Assembly (NCBI GenBank): GCA_900766055.1
Contig: CAAFTZ010000090.1
Span: 1-7,156, forward strand
Source of the DNA: an uncultured Parasutterella sp.
GTDB taxonomy: Bacteria; Pseudomonadota; Gammaproteobacteria; Burkholderiales; Burkholderiaceae_F
Length of the DNA: 7,156 nucleotides
Reading direction: 5' to 3'
Below, one piece after another: positions 1-6,337 of this stretch. A model generated the notes under the pieces. The model was not told the DNA's origin. It did no database searches and saw nothing but the letters and a program-made list of their open reading frames with translations. The position numbers were made by a program, and so were the translations under genes. Each line of letters begins with the position of its first letter. The stretch's first letter is position 1.

Positions 1-311
1 AGATGGATGCTTCCAGAGCTCTCTGCCTTAACTGGTTCCAAGCCATGCGTTTTGTGATCATGCCTCAGGCGTTCAAACGCATCATCCCGCCGCTTGGCAA
101 TGAATTCATCGCCATGCTGAAAGACTCTTCGTTGGTGTCCGTGATCGGTTTCGAAGAACTGACTCGTACCGGCCAGCTCATTATCTCCAGAACTTACGCA
201 GCGTTTGAAATCTGGATTGTGGTTGCCCTCTTGTACCTCATCATGACTTTGGCCATTTCACGCTTTGTCGCTTTACTTGAAAAACGCTTCTCTAAAGGCA
301 CGAGAAAATAA
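1..311 (+). CDS. Polar amino-acid ABC transporter permease, 3' end
   Basis: This is the C-terminal part (about 102 residues) of an inner-membrane permease of the HisM/GlnP type, which moves a polar amino acid into the cytoplasm using the ATPase encoded next. The gene runs off the left edge. The first ATG (3-5) is almost certainly internal, because it lies inside the conserved cytoplasmic EAA loop that contacts the ATPase (DASRALCLNWFQAMRFVIMP, visible residues 2-21). The stretch PPLGNEFIAMLKDSSLVSVIG that follows is typical of the family. A final hydrophobic segment at about residues 68-93 is the last membrane helix, and the chain ends in a basic tail. The stop TAA is two bases before the ATPase start. 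Oddities: the normally invariant EAA-loop glycine is Cys (TGC at 24-26), and the leading Glu is Asp. The family call is firm; the substrate is unknown. Confidence 0.93.
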   Translation, partial: MDASRALCLNWFQAMRFVIMPQAFKRIIPPLGNEFIAMLKDSSLVSVIGFEELTRTGQLIISRTYAAFEIWIVVALLYLIMTLAISRFVALLEKRFSKGTRK

Positions 312-313
312 TC

Positions 314-1057
314 ATGGAAGAAAAAGATTCAAAAACGATGATCTCCGTCAAGCACCTTTCTAAAAAATTCGGTGACGTGACGGTCCTCAAAGATATCAAT
401 CTGGATATCAAAGAAAAAGAAGTGGTCGTGATTATCGGACCGTCCGGAAGCGGCAAAAGTACGATTCTTCGCTGCCTAAACCACTTGGAAACACCGAGCG
501 GCGGTGAAATCGTCATCGACGGCATCAAACTCGAAGAAGGTGCAAACCTGAACGCCATTCGCCGTGAAGTCGGTATGGTCTTCCAAAGATTTAACCTTTT
601 CCCCAACATGACGGTTCTTCAGAACATCATGCTTGCTCCGATGCAGGTTCGCGGTAAATCTAAAGAAGAAGCTAAAGAAAAAGCCATGCGCCTGCTCAAG
701 CGCGTCGGTCTGGAACATAAAGCCGATGCAATGCCGGACGAACTCTCCGGCGGTCAGCAGCAGCGTGTTGCCATTGCGCGCGCTTTGGCAATGAACCCGA
801 AAGCCCTGCTCTTTGATGAACCGACCAGTGCCCTTGACCCGGAAATGGTGAAGGAAGTCTTGGACGTTATGAAGTCGCTTGCCAAAGAAGGTATGACCAT
901 GGTGGTGGTCACACACGAAATGGGCTTTGCTAAAGAAGTCGGCGACAGAGTTATGTTCGTTGACGGCGGCTTGATCGTTGAAGAAGCTACGCCTGAAGAG
1001 TTCTTCTCTCATCCGAAGAACAAACGTACGCAGGATTTCCTCTCTAAGATTCTCTAA
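314..1057 (+). CDS. Polar amino-acid ABC transporter ATP-binding protein (GlnQ/HisP type)
   Basis: This 247-residue cytoplasmic ATPase powers the amino-acid permease encoded immediately upstream. All motifs are intact: Walker A GPSGSGKST (42-50), Q-loop Gln91 in FQRFNLFPNMTVL, signature LSGGQ (144-148) followed by QQRVAIARAL, Walker B LLFDEP (165-170), D-loop SALDP and switch His201 (VVVTHEMGFA). The FNLFPNMT stretch and the C-terminal EEFFSHPKNKRTQDFLSKIL are typical of polar amino-acid ATPases (the family of GlnQ, HisP and ArtP), and the length is normal. The start at 314 is chosen because it lies two bases after the permease stop. A second ATG at 338 would also leave a complete domain, and neither has a strong Shine-Dalgarno sequence, so translation is probably coupled to the permease. 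The substrate (for example Gln, Glu, His, Arg or cystine) cannot be decided from the ATPase. Confidence 0.96.
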   Translation: MEEKDSKTMISVKHLSKKFGDVTVLKDINLDIKEKEVVVIIGPSGSGKSTILRCLNHLETPSGGEIVIDGIKLEEGANLNAIRREVGMVFQRFNLFPNMTVLQNIMLAPMQVRGKSKEEAKEKAMRLLKRVGLEHKADAMPDELSGGQQQRVAIARALAMNPKALLFDEPTSALDPEMVKEVLDVMKSLAKEGMTMVVVTHEMGFAKEVGDRVMFVDGGLIVEEATPEEFFSHPKNKRTQDFLSKIL

Positions 1058-1083
1058 AAATCCATTCTTCAGATATTTTTCGC

Positions 1084-1110
1084 AAATCAGACCTTCGGGT
1101 CTGATTTTTT
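1084..1110 (+). terminator. Intrinsic terminator of the amino-acid ABC transporter operon
   Basis: A perfect 10-bp stem (AAATCAGACC at 1084-1093 with GGTCTGATTT at 1098-1107) is capped by a TTCG loop closed by a C-G pair, the very stable cUUCGg tetraloop. A run of six T (1105-1110) follows directly. It begins 26 bases after the ATPase stop and separates the first importer from the next operon. Confidence 0.93.
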
Positions 1111-1122
1111 ATGCAGAAAAGA

Positions 1123-1150
1123 TTTTTCGTTTAGCTTTCTTAAATAGAAT
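1123..1150 (+). promoter_or_regulatory. Candidate sigma-70 promoter for the TrpXYZ-type operon
   Basis: The only non-coding stretch between the two importers, 1111-1198, is AT-rich and follows a terminator, so the downstream operon needs a promoter here. TAGAAT (1145-1150) matches five of six bases of a -10 box. The only -35-like sequence at a near-usable distance is TTTTTC (1123-1128), 16 bases upstream, and it is poor. TAGGAT at 1150-1155 is an alternative -10. I see no T-box, riboswitch, TrpR-like palindrome or leader peptide in this stretch. The exact site is a guess. Confidence 0.3.
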
Positions 1151-1198
1151 AGGATTTATCGTTTTTTCTAAAAAAAATTGCATAACAAGAGTACAAAT

Positions 1199-2197
1199 AT
1201 GAAAATTTCTCGTCTTTGCCTTCTTGCGGCATCCCTTGCCGCAGTCCTGACCGTTACCGGCTGCGATGATAAAAAAGCAACAGCGCCCTCTGCTCAGGCT
1301 CCTGCCGCTAAAACATATAACATCGGTGTCATCCAGCTGGTTGAACATCAGGCTTTGGATGCCGCTAACAAGGGCTTTGTCGACGGCCTCGCTTCCAGAG
1401 GCTTCGTTCAGGGCAAGAACGTCAAATTTGATTTCCAAAACGCTCAGGCAGACCAGTCTAACCTTCGCAATATCGCCACTCGTTTTACGGGCAATAAGGT
1501 CGACTTGATCGGTGCGATCGCAACACCGGCTGCTCAGACAATGGCCAATGCGACAAACAAGATTCCTATCGTTGCAACCGCTGTGACTGATTTCGAAATC
1601 GCCAAACTCGTCAAGAGCAATGACAAACCCGGTACCAATGTAACCGGCTCTTCCGACATGGCTCCGATCAACAGCCTGCTCGAGCTGATCGTCAAGATTT
1701 ATCCAAACGCTAAAAACGTCGGCGTGATGTACTCCTCCAGCGAGATCAACTCCGAACGCCAGGTTCAGATCTTCAAAGAAGAAGCCAAAAAGCACAATCT
1801 CAATGTTCGTGAAGCAACAGTTTCCAACGTCAATGACATTCAACAGGCTGCTCAAAGCTTGGTAGGCAAAGTCGATCTTATCTATACCCCGACGGACAAC
1901 ACCATTGCTTCTGCCGTTCCGGCTCTGATCAAGATCACAGAAAAAGCAAAACTGCCGGTCTTTGCCGGTGAAGGCGGTGAAGTTAAAGGCGGCGCCACGG
2001 CAGCGATCGCTATTGATTACTACGAACTAGGCAAGATTGCCGGCGCTATGGCTGCCGATATTCTTGAAGGCAAAGCCAAACCCGAAACGATGCCGATCCA
2101 GTATCAGAAGAACTTCAAGACTGTCTTTAATGAAGCCAGCGTCAAGAATCTCGGCTTGACCATTCCGGCTGACGTAAAACACGAGCTGGTTAAGTAA
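1199..2197 (+). CDS. TrpX-type ABC transporter substrate-binding lipoprotein
   Basis: This 332-residue binding protein belongs to the ABC_sub_bind (TrpX-like, COG2984) family and captures the ligand for the permease and ATPase encoded next. The N-terminus is a lipoprotein signal: positively charged MKISR, a hydrophobic core, and the lipobox VTGC with Cys22 as the lipidated residue. A short Ala/Pro-rich linker follows. The mature domain starts near residue 39 (TYNIGVIQLVEHQALDAA), and further family hallmarks are GAIATPAAQ (105-113), GVMYSSSEINS (175-185) and the hinge-side IYTPTDNT (228-235). The start at 1199 is preferred over an in-frame TTG at 1178 because it opens the signal peptide directly and has AAGAG (1187-1191) at proper spacing. 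Asp at +2 after the lipid Cys predicts inner-membrane retention by the E. coli Lol rule. Streptococcal TrpX binds tryptophan; the ligand here is not proven. Confidence 0.93.
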   Translation: MKISRLCLLAASLAAVLTVTGCDDKKATAPSAQAPAAKTYNIGVIQLVEHQALDAANKGFVDGLASRGFVQGKNVKFDFQNAQADQSNLRNIATRFTGNKVDLIGAIATPAAQTMANATNKIPIVATAVTDFEIAKLVKSNDKPGTNVTGSSDMAPINSLLELIVKIYPNAKNVGVMYSSSEINSERQVQIFKEEAKKHNLNVREATVSNVNDIQQAAQSLVGKVDLIYTPTDNTIASAVPALIKITEKAKLPVFAGEGGEVKGGATAAIAIDYYELGKIAGAMAADILEGKAKPETMPIQYQKNFKTVFNEASVKNLGLTIPADVKHELVK

Positions 2198-2212
2198 TCC
2201 ATAGTTCCGGCG

Positions 2213-3109
2213 ATGTTAGATTTAGTTTTATCCACCGTTTCTCAAGGCTTGCTGTGGGCCATTATGGCCCTCGGCGTCTTCCTTACATTCCGTGTTCTGG
2301 ATATTGCGGACTTGTCGGTTGAAGGCACGTTCCCTCTTGGTGCAGCCGTCGCGGCAACCCTGATCGACGCAGGCCATTCGGTTTGGCTCGCTATGCTGAT
2401 CGCGCTCGTTGCAGGCTGCATCGGCGGTACGGTCACGGCGCTGCTAACCACCAAACTTAAGATCCCGGCACTGCTTTCCGGCATTCTGACCATGATCGGC
2501 CTTTACTCCGTCAACCTCATGATCATGGGAAAAGCCAACGTCCCCCTGCTCCGCGCAGAAACCGTCTTTACGCTGACCGAGGATCTCTTCGGTGTTTCTT
2601 CGGTTGTCGCTACACTGATTGTGGGTTTAGTCGCAACGACAGTAGTCGGTGTGATCATGTATTGGTTCTTCGGCACTGTGCTGGGTACTGCTATTCGTGC
2701 CACCGGCTGCAACCCTCAGATGGCCCGTGCGCAAGGCATCAACACCAACGTCATGGTCATTCTCGGACTGCTGATCTCTAACGGTTTGGTTGCGCTTTCC
2801 GGCGCTCTGGTTGCCCAAAGCAACGGCTTTGCCGACGTAGGAATGGGTACCGGTACGATTGTGATCGGCTTGGCTTCTGTGATCATCGGTGAAGTGCTTT
2901 TCGGGACCCGCAGCTTCAAGAACTGGCTGATCTCTGTTGTTCTCGGCTCTGTGGTTTACCGTGCCGTGATCGCCATCGTTTTGGAACTCGGTATGCCGCC
3001 GAATGACCTCAAACTCTTCACAGCTGTTTTGGTTGCGATCGCACTTTCTCTTCCTTTGATCAAGAACAAATTCGCCATCATGAAGCGTTCGGAGGAAGCC
3101 GATGCTTAA
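2213..3109 (+). CDS. TrpY-type ABC transporter permease (LivH-like, BPD_transp_2)
   Basis: This 298-residue integral inner-membrane protein has roughly eight hydrophobic segments (about residues 8-26, 38-52, 57-78, 85-106, 129-152, 178-200, 213-230 and 236-283, the last probably two helices). Near the N-terminus it carries LDIADLSVEGTFPLGAA (29-45), characteristic of the COG4120 branch. The cytoplasmic coupling loop GTAIRATGCNPQMARAQGI (158-176) corresponds to the loop of LivH-type permeases that touches the ATPase. It begins 15 bases after the binding-protein stop. No clear Shine-Dalgarno sequence precedes ATG 2213, so translation may depend on coupling. The last 8 bases overlap the ATPase gene. 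The family assignment is solid. The transported compound would be set by the binding protein and is presumed to be an amino acid such as tryptophan. Confidence 0.93.
   Translation: MLDLVLSTVSQGLLWAIMALGVFLTFRVLDIADLSVEGTFPLGAAVAATLIDAGHSVWLAMLIALVAGCIGGTVTALLTTKLKIPALLSGILTMIGLYSVNLMIMGKANVPLLRAETVFTLTEDLFGVSSVVATLIVGLVATTVVGVIMYWFFGTVLGTAIRATGCNPQMARAQGINTNVMVILGLLISNGLVALSGALVAQSNGFADVGMGTGTIVIGLASVIIGEVLFGTRSFKNWLISVVLGSVVYRAVIAIVLELGMPPNDLKLFTAVLVAIALSLPLIKNKFAIMKRSEEADA
3091..3098 (+). promoter_or_regulatory. Strong Shine-Dalgarno sequence for the TrpZ-type ATPase
   Basis: GGAGGAAG lies inside the last codons of the permease gene, with GGAGG ending six bases before ATG 3102. It fixes the ATPase start and is much stronger than the ribosome sites of the other genes on this strand. 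Confidence 0.85.
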
Positions 3110-3902
3110 GGTCACTCATCTTCATAAGACTTTCTTCCCGAACACCCCGAACGAGAAAAAAGCACTTCGCGGTGTAAACCTGACGCTCGAGGAAGGCGAC
3201 TTTGTCACAGTCATCGGTTCCAACGGTTCCGGTAAATCCACTCTGATGAACTGCATTGCAGGCGTCTTCTATCCTGATAAAGGACATATCCTCATTGACG
3301 GGGTTGACGTCACACGCATGCCGGAGCATGTTCGTGCCAAGTACATCGGACGAGTCTTCCAAGACCCGATGAAAGGTACAGCCGGAGATATGCAGGTTGC
3401 CGAGAACCTTGCCATGGCAAGCCGCCGCGGTAAGCCTCTGTCCCTCAAGTGGAGCTCCCAAAGCAGTCAATTGGCTGAATTCCGGGAAGCCCTGAAAGAA
3501 CTGGATTTGGGTCTGGAAAATCGTCTTGAGACTCGTATCGGAACGCTTTCCGGCGGTCAGAGGCAGTCCATCACGCTGCTGATGGCAACTCTGGTTCCGC
3601 CTAAGCTTTTGCTGCTTGACGAACATACAGCCGCTCTGGACCCGAAAACTGCTGAAAAAGTCTTAAACCTGACACAGAAACGTGTTTCTGAAGGCAATCT
3701 CACGACGCTTATGATCACGCACAATATGCGCGATGCTCTGCGTTTTGGCAATCGTCTGATCATGATGCACGAAGGCCGCGTCGTTGTGGATGTCAAGGGA
3801 GAACAGAAGAAAGAGCTGACGATTCAGTCTCTGCTGGAGCTTTTCGAGAAGGCCAGCGGTGCAGAGTTCGATGATCCCGAAGCCCTGCTTACCGTCGACT
3901 AA
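3102..3902 (+). CDS. TrpZ-type ABC transporter ATP-binding protein
   Basis: This 266-residue cytoplasmic ATPase completes the binding protein-permease-ATPase importer. Motifs are Walker A GSNGSGKST (39-47), Q-loop Gln87 in VFQDPMKGTAGDM, signature LSGGQRQ (149-155), Walker B LLLLDE (169-174) and switch His207 (MITHNM). The residue after the catalytic Glu174 is His (DEHTAALDP) instead of the usual Pro. This variant, together with FQDPMKGTAG, is typical of the COG1101 family that accompanies TrpX-like binding proteins. A C-terminal extension (about 230-266) ends in an acidic stretch, DDPEALLTVD. The start overlaps the permease stop by 8 bases (GATGCTTAA) and is supported by a strong Shine-Dalgarno sequence. 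The gene is the last of its operon and is followed by a terminator. Confidence 0.95.
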   Translation: MLKVTHLHKTFFPNTPNEKKALRGVNLTLEEGDFVTVIGSNGSGKSTLMNCIAGVFYPDKGHILIDGVDVTRMPEHVRAKYIGRVFQDPMKGTAGDMQVAENLAMASRRGKPLSLKWSSQSSQLAEFREALKELDLGLENRLETRIGTLSGGQRQSITLLMATLVPPKLLLLDEHTAALDPKTAEKVLNLTQKRVSEGNLTTLMITHNMRDALRFGNRLIMMHEGRVVVDVKGEQKKELTIQSLLELFEKASGAEFDDPEALLTVD

Positions 3903-3926
3903 CAAAAACTTTTGAAATTCTTCCGT

Positions 3927-3961
3927 TCCCGGTCTGTTAAGAAAATAGGCCGGGATTTTTT
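3927..3961 (+). terminator. Intrinsic terminator of the TrpXYZ-type operon, overlapping the tilS 3' end
   Basis: A 9-bp stem pairs TCCCGGTCT (3927-3935) with AGGCCGGGA (3947-3955), including one G-U wobble at 3933/3949, around an 11-base loop. Six T (3956-3961) follow. It starts 24 bases after the ATPase stop. The loop, 3' arm and T-run are at the same time the last codons and stop of the convergent tilS gene. On the opposite strand the stem gains a C-A mismatch and has no adjoining T-run, so it should act mainly in the + direction. Confidence 0.88.
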
Positions 3962-5373
3962 ATGAATTCAATTCGGTAACGCGGCGTGCCGTCATCATCC
4001 ACTTGTTCGCGAACTTCGGACCCTACGCCCGCCACATAAATCAGGGTTTTGCCGCGCCAAACCAAAGGCAGGTTCTTGCGTTCAAACTCAGGGATCCCTG
4101 CTTCCTGAAAGAGCATTTTGAGGGCTTTGCGGGGACGGAATTTATGAATCTTGATTTTCTCTCCGCCGGAACGACGTCTGATCGAAAGCGGCTGAGCTTT
4201 CAGATAGCCTTCGTTGAAACCTTCTTCTGCCGGTGTAAAGACGAGTTTCCCGTTGTATTGCGGCAAGTCGATTTCCCGTTCACCGTGCCATTCAATAATG
4301 AGTTCGGCCTCGCTGTCGGGCCTTTCATGTTCGGTCATCATGAGGCGCGAGCCGTATTTGCGAATTTCCAAGCCGTCGGAGAACATAAGGCAGACGCTTT
4401 GTTTTGTCGTCTCTTTGATCTGCCGAATCATTTCCAGCAGACGCGTCCTCGGCAGGGGTTTAAAACCTACTCTGTCGAGCCACAATCTCAGAACCCGAGC
4501 TCTGCGTCCGGCAGGAAGTGCTAAAAGGTCGTCAATACGAAGGTATTTCCCGTCGTTCTCAGACGCTTGATTAAAGTCGTCTTCGGCGACATCAAGAAGC
4601 GTCTCTGCCGCTTCTGCTATCAGCTCTATGCTGCGGGCTGCGGCTGTTTTGAATCCCGGACGAATCTTTTCCAGCTCCGGAATGATGTTGTGTCGAATCG
4701 CGTTACGAAGATATTTCGTATCTTCGTTGCTTTCGTCTTCGATCCATTTGATGGCGCGGATTTCGGCAAAACGTTCCAGCTCTGCCCTCTGAAATCCGAG
4801 CAGCGGCCGCATGATGGTGCATCCGTCTTTACGAAGCAGCGGAGGCATGGCAGCAAGACCCGCAGGACCGGCGCCTCTCATCCACTGGATAAGAAAAGTT
4901 TCAAGCTGGTCGTCTAAATGGCGGGCCGTTAAGATCGCGTCAGCTCCCGCTTTTTTGGCTTCTTCTTCAAGAACGGAATAACGCAGCTGCCTTGCTTCAG
5001 CCTCGAAACCGGCGCCGCCGGAGGGCACTGTCACTTTTCTGAGAACAAAGCTCACGCCGTATTTCCTGGCGCGTTCTGCGCAAAATTCAGCCCATTCGTT
5101 GGCATGTTTTGAGAGTCCGTGGTGGACATGAACTGCAGTGATTTCGCCGTGGGCTTTTCCCTTAAGCTGGGAGACGGCGTAAAGAAGGACGGAAGAATCC
5201 AAACCGCCCGAGAAGGCGACAACCACATTGATCGGTTTTTCACCGGACGCAACCGGCAGCCCGTCGGCTGACAACTGCAATTGTCGGGCGGTGTTTTCAA
5301 GCGCTGCCCGGACACGTGTTGTGATGCCGCGAACAGCTTTCTTTTCTGAAGGACTATTTTTCGACTTCGGCAT
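3937..5373 (-). CDS. tilS: tRNA(Ile)-lysidine synthetase TilS
   Basis: TilS uses ATP to attach lysine to C34 of the CAU-anticodon tRNA-Ile, converting it from Met to Ile identity so that AUA codons are read correctly; it is cytoplasmic and usually essential. The 478-residue product shows the N-terminal PP-loop ATPase with SGGLDSS (55-61), VHVHHGL (81-87), ARHLDDQLETFL (150-161) and DESNEDTKYLRNAIR (213-227), a helical tRNA-binding middle, and the TilS C-terminal domain with RRSGGEKIKI (400-409) and MLFQEAGIPEFER (420-432). About 50 residues precede the PP-loop, more than in E. coli, but no better start is visible. ATG 5373 overlaps accA by 20 bases and has only a weak GGAAA upstream, which suggests translational coupling. 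It is the last gene of its operon; no clear terminator is seen in its own direction. Confidence 0.97.
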   Translation of the reverse strand: MPKSKNSPSEKKAVRGITTRVRAALENTARQLQLSADGLPVASGEKPINVVVAFSGGLDSSVLLYAVSQLKGKAHGEITAVHVHHGLSKHANEWAEFCAERARKYGVSFVLRKVTVPSGGAGFEAEARQLRYSVLEEEAKKAGADAILTARHLDDQLETFLIQWMRGAGPAGLAAMPPLLRKDGCTIMRPLLGFQRAELERFAEIRAIKWIEDESNEDTKYLRNAIRHNIIPELEKIRPGFKTAAARSIELIAEAAETLLDVAEDDFNQASENDGKYLRIDDLLALPAGRRARVLRLWLDRVGFKPLPRTRLLEMIRQIKETTKQSVCLMFSDGLEIRKYGSRLMMTEHERPDSEAELIIEWHGEREIDLPQYNGKLVFTPAEEGFNEGYLKAQPLSIRRRSGGEKIKIHKFRPRKALKMLFQEAGIPEFERKNLPLVWRGKTLIYVAGVGSEVREQVDDDGTPRYRIEFIKNPGLFS

Positions 5374-6325
5374 ATTTTCCGTAGTTGAGAAGCTTCTTGT
5401 AGCGCTCTTCTAAAAGCTCCTCAGTACTCATGCGTTTCAATGTGCGAAGTGAATCGCTCAGAGAACGCTTTAAGGTTTGCGCCATCGCTTCAGGATCGCG
5501 ATGAGCGCCGCCCAAAGGTTCGGGCAGAATCTTGTCGATCAGTCCGACATCCAAGAGCTGATGAGCTGTTAATCCCAAGGCTTTTGCTGCATCCGGAGCT
5601 TTAGCCGCGCTCTTCCACAAAATGGAAGCACAGCCTTCCGGCGAAATCACGGAGTAAGTAGAGTACTGAAGCATCTGTACGACGTCGGCTACTGCGATAG
5701 CTAAAGCGCCGCCGGAGCCGCCTTCACCGATCACGGTTGCCACGATCGGGGTTTTCAGTCGACTCATCACATAGAGATTGTGACCGATCGCTTCGGACTG
5801 ACCGCGTTCTTCAGCCCCGATGCCGGGATAAGCACCCGGCGTATCGACGAAGGTAAAGATCGGCATGGAGAATTTCTCGGCTGTCTGCATCAGGCGGAGC
5901 GCTTTGCGATAGCCTTCCGGACGGCTCATGCCGAAATTACGCAAGGTTCTTTCGCGGGTATCTCTGCCCTTTTGATGTCCGATGACCATGACCGGCTCAC
6001 CATTGAAACGAGCCATGCCGCCGACGATTGAAGGATCATCCGCGTAAGCACGGTCGCCGTGCAATTCATGAAAGTCCGTAAAAATCATGTTGATGTAATC
6101 CAACGTGTACGGACGGTTCGGATGGCGAGCCAGAAGTGACATTTCCCAAGGAGAAAGCTTATTGAAGATTTCCTTGAGAAGTTTGGCTTTTTTCCTTTCG
6201 AGCCCGTTGATGTCGCTCGTTAAATCCAGACCCTCGGATCCGGAACTCATATCGCGGAGCTCCTGAATCTTCTCCTCGAGCTGCGCAACGGGTTTTTCAA
6301 ATTCTAAGTAGGTGACTTTTGCCAT
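5354..6325 (-). CDS. accA: Acetyl-CoA carboxylase carboxyltransferase subunit alpha
   Basis: AccA pairs with AccD to form the carboxyltransferase that moves the carboxyl group from biotin on AccB to acetyl-CoA, giving malonyl-CoA for fatty-acid synthesis in the cytoplasm. The 323-residue protein is full length and highly typical. It has an N-terminal helical region starting YLEFEKPVAQLEEKIQEL (6-23), then HPNRPYTLDYI (68-78), the crotonase-fold core FVDTPGAYPGIGAEERGQ (159-176), the oxyanion-type glycine loop GEGGSGGA (200-207) and ISPEGCASILWK (227-238). The C-terminal helices end in NYGKYAEVEK. It lies 12 bases after the glycosylase stop, has a good Shine-Dalgarno sequence, and overlaps tilS by 20 bases. 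accD is not in the window, as is usual because it normally sits elsewhere. Confidence 0.98.
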   Translation of the reverse strand: MAKVTYLEFEKPVAQLEEKIQELRDMSSGSEGLDLTSDINGLERKKAKLLKEIFNKLSPWEMSLLARHPNRPYTLDYINMIFTDFHELHGDRAYADDPSIVGGMARFNGEPVMVIGHQKGRDTRERTLRNFGMSRPEGYRKALRLMQTAEKFSMPIFTFVDTPGAYPGIGAEERGQSEAIGHNLYVMSRLKTPIVATVIGEGGSGGALAIAVADVVQMLQYSTYSVISPEGCASILWKSAAKAPDAAKALGLTAHQLLDVGLIDKILPEPLGGAHRDPEAMAQTLKRSLSDSLRTLKRMSTEELLEERYKKLLNYGKYAEVEK

Positions 6326-6330
6326 GTTAT

Positions 6331-6336
6331 TCCTTT
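6331..6336 (-). promoter_or_regulatory. Shine-Dalgarno sequence of accA
   Basis: AAAGGA on the - strand lies five bases before ATG 6325, in the 12-base gap after the glycosylase stop. It is the clearest ribosome binding site in this operon and supports the accA start. Confidence 0.8.
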
Positions 6337-6337
6337 A

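Noticed and set aside
3..5. ATG at the left edge as a true start of the permease
   Set aside because: It lies in the middle of the conserved EAA loop; several membrane helices must be encoded upstream, outside the window.
476..1012. A 178-codon open frame on the - strand opposite the first ATPase
   Set aside because: The sense strand encodes an intact ABC ATPase with all motifs; the antisense product is His/Phe-rich without any family signature.
1178..1198. In-frame upstream TTG start for the substrate-binding protein
   Set aside because: It would put seven polar residues before an otherwise perfect lipoprotein signal, and ATG 1199 has a better-placed ribosome site.
1109..1855. A 248-codon open frame on the - strand opposite the substrate-binding protein
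   Set aside because: It lies antisense to a gene with clear family motifs, runs through the terminator T-run at its end, and its translation shows no recognisable domain.
3903..3926. CAAAAACTTTTG as a second hairpin or - strand terminator
   Set aside because: The complementary arms are short, AT-only and leave almost no loop, so it would not be stable.
4003..4917. Several + strand open frames of 116 to 173 codons opposite tilS
   Set aside because: They overlap each other and the well-supported tilS, have no convincing ribosome site and show no domain.
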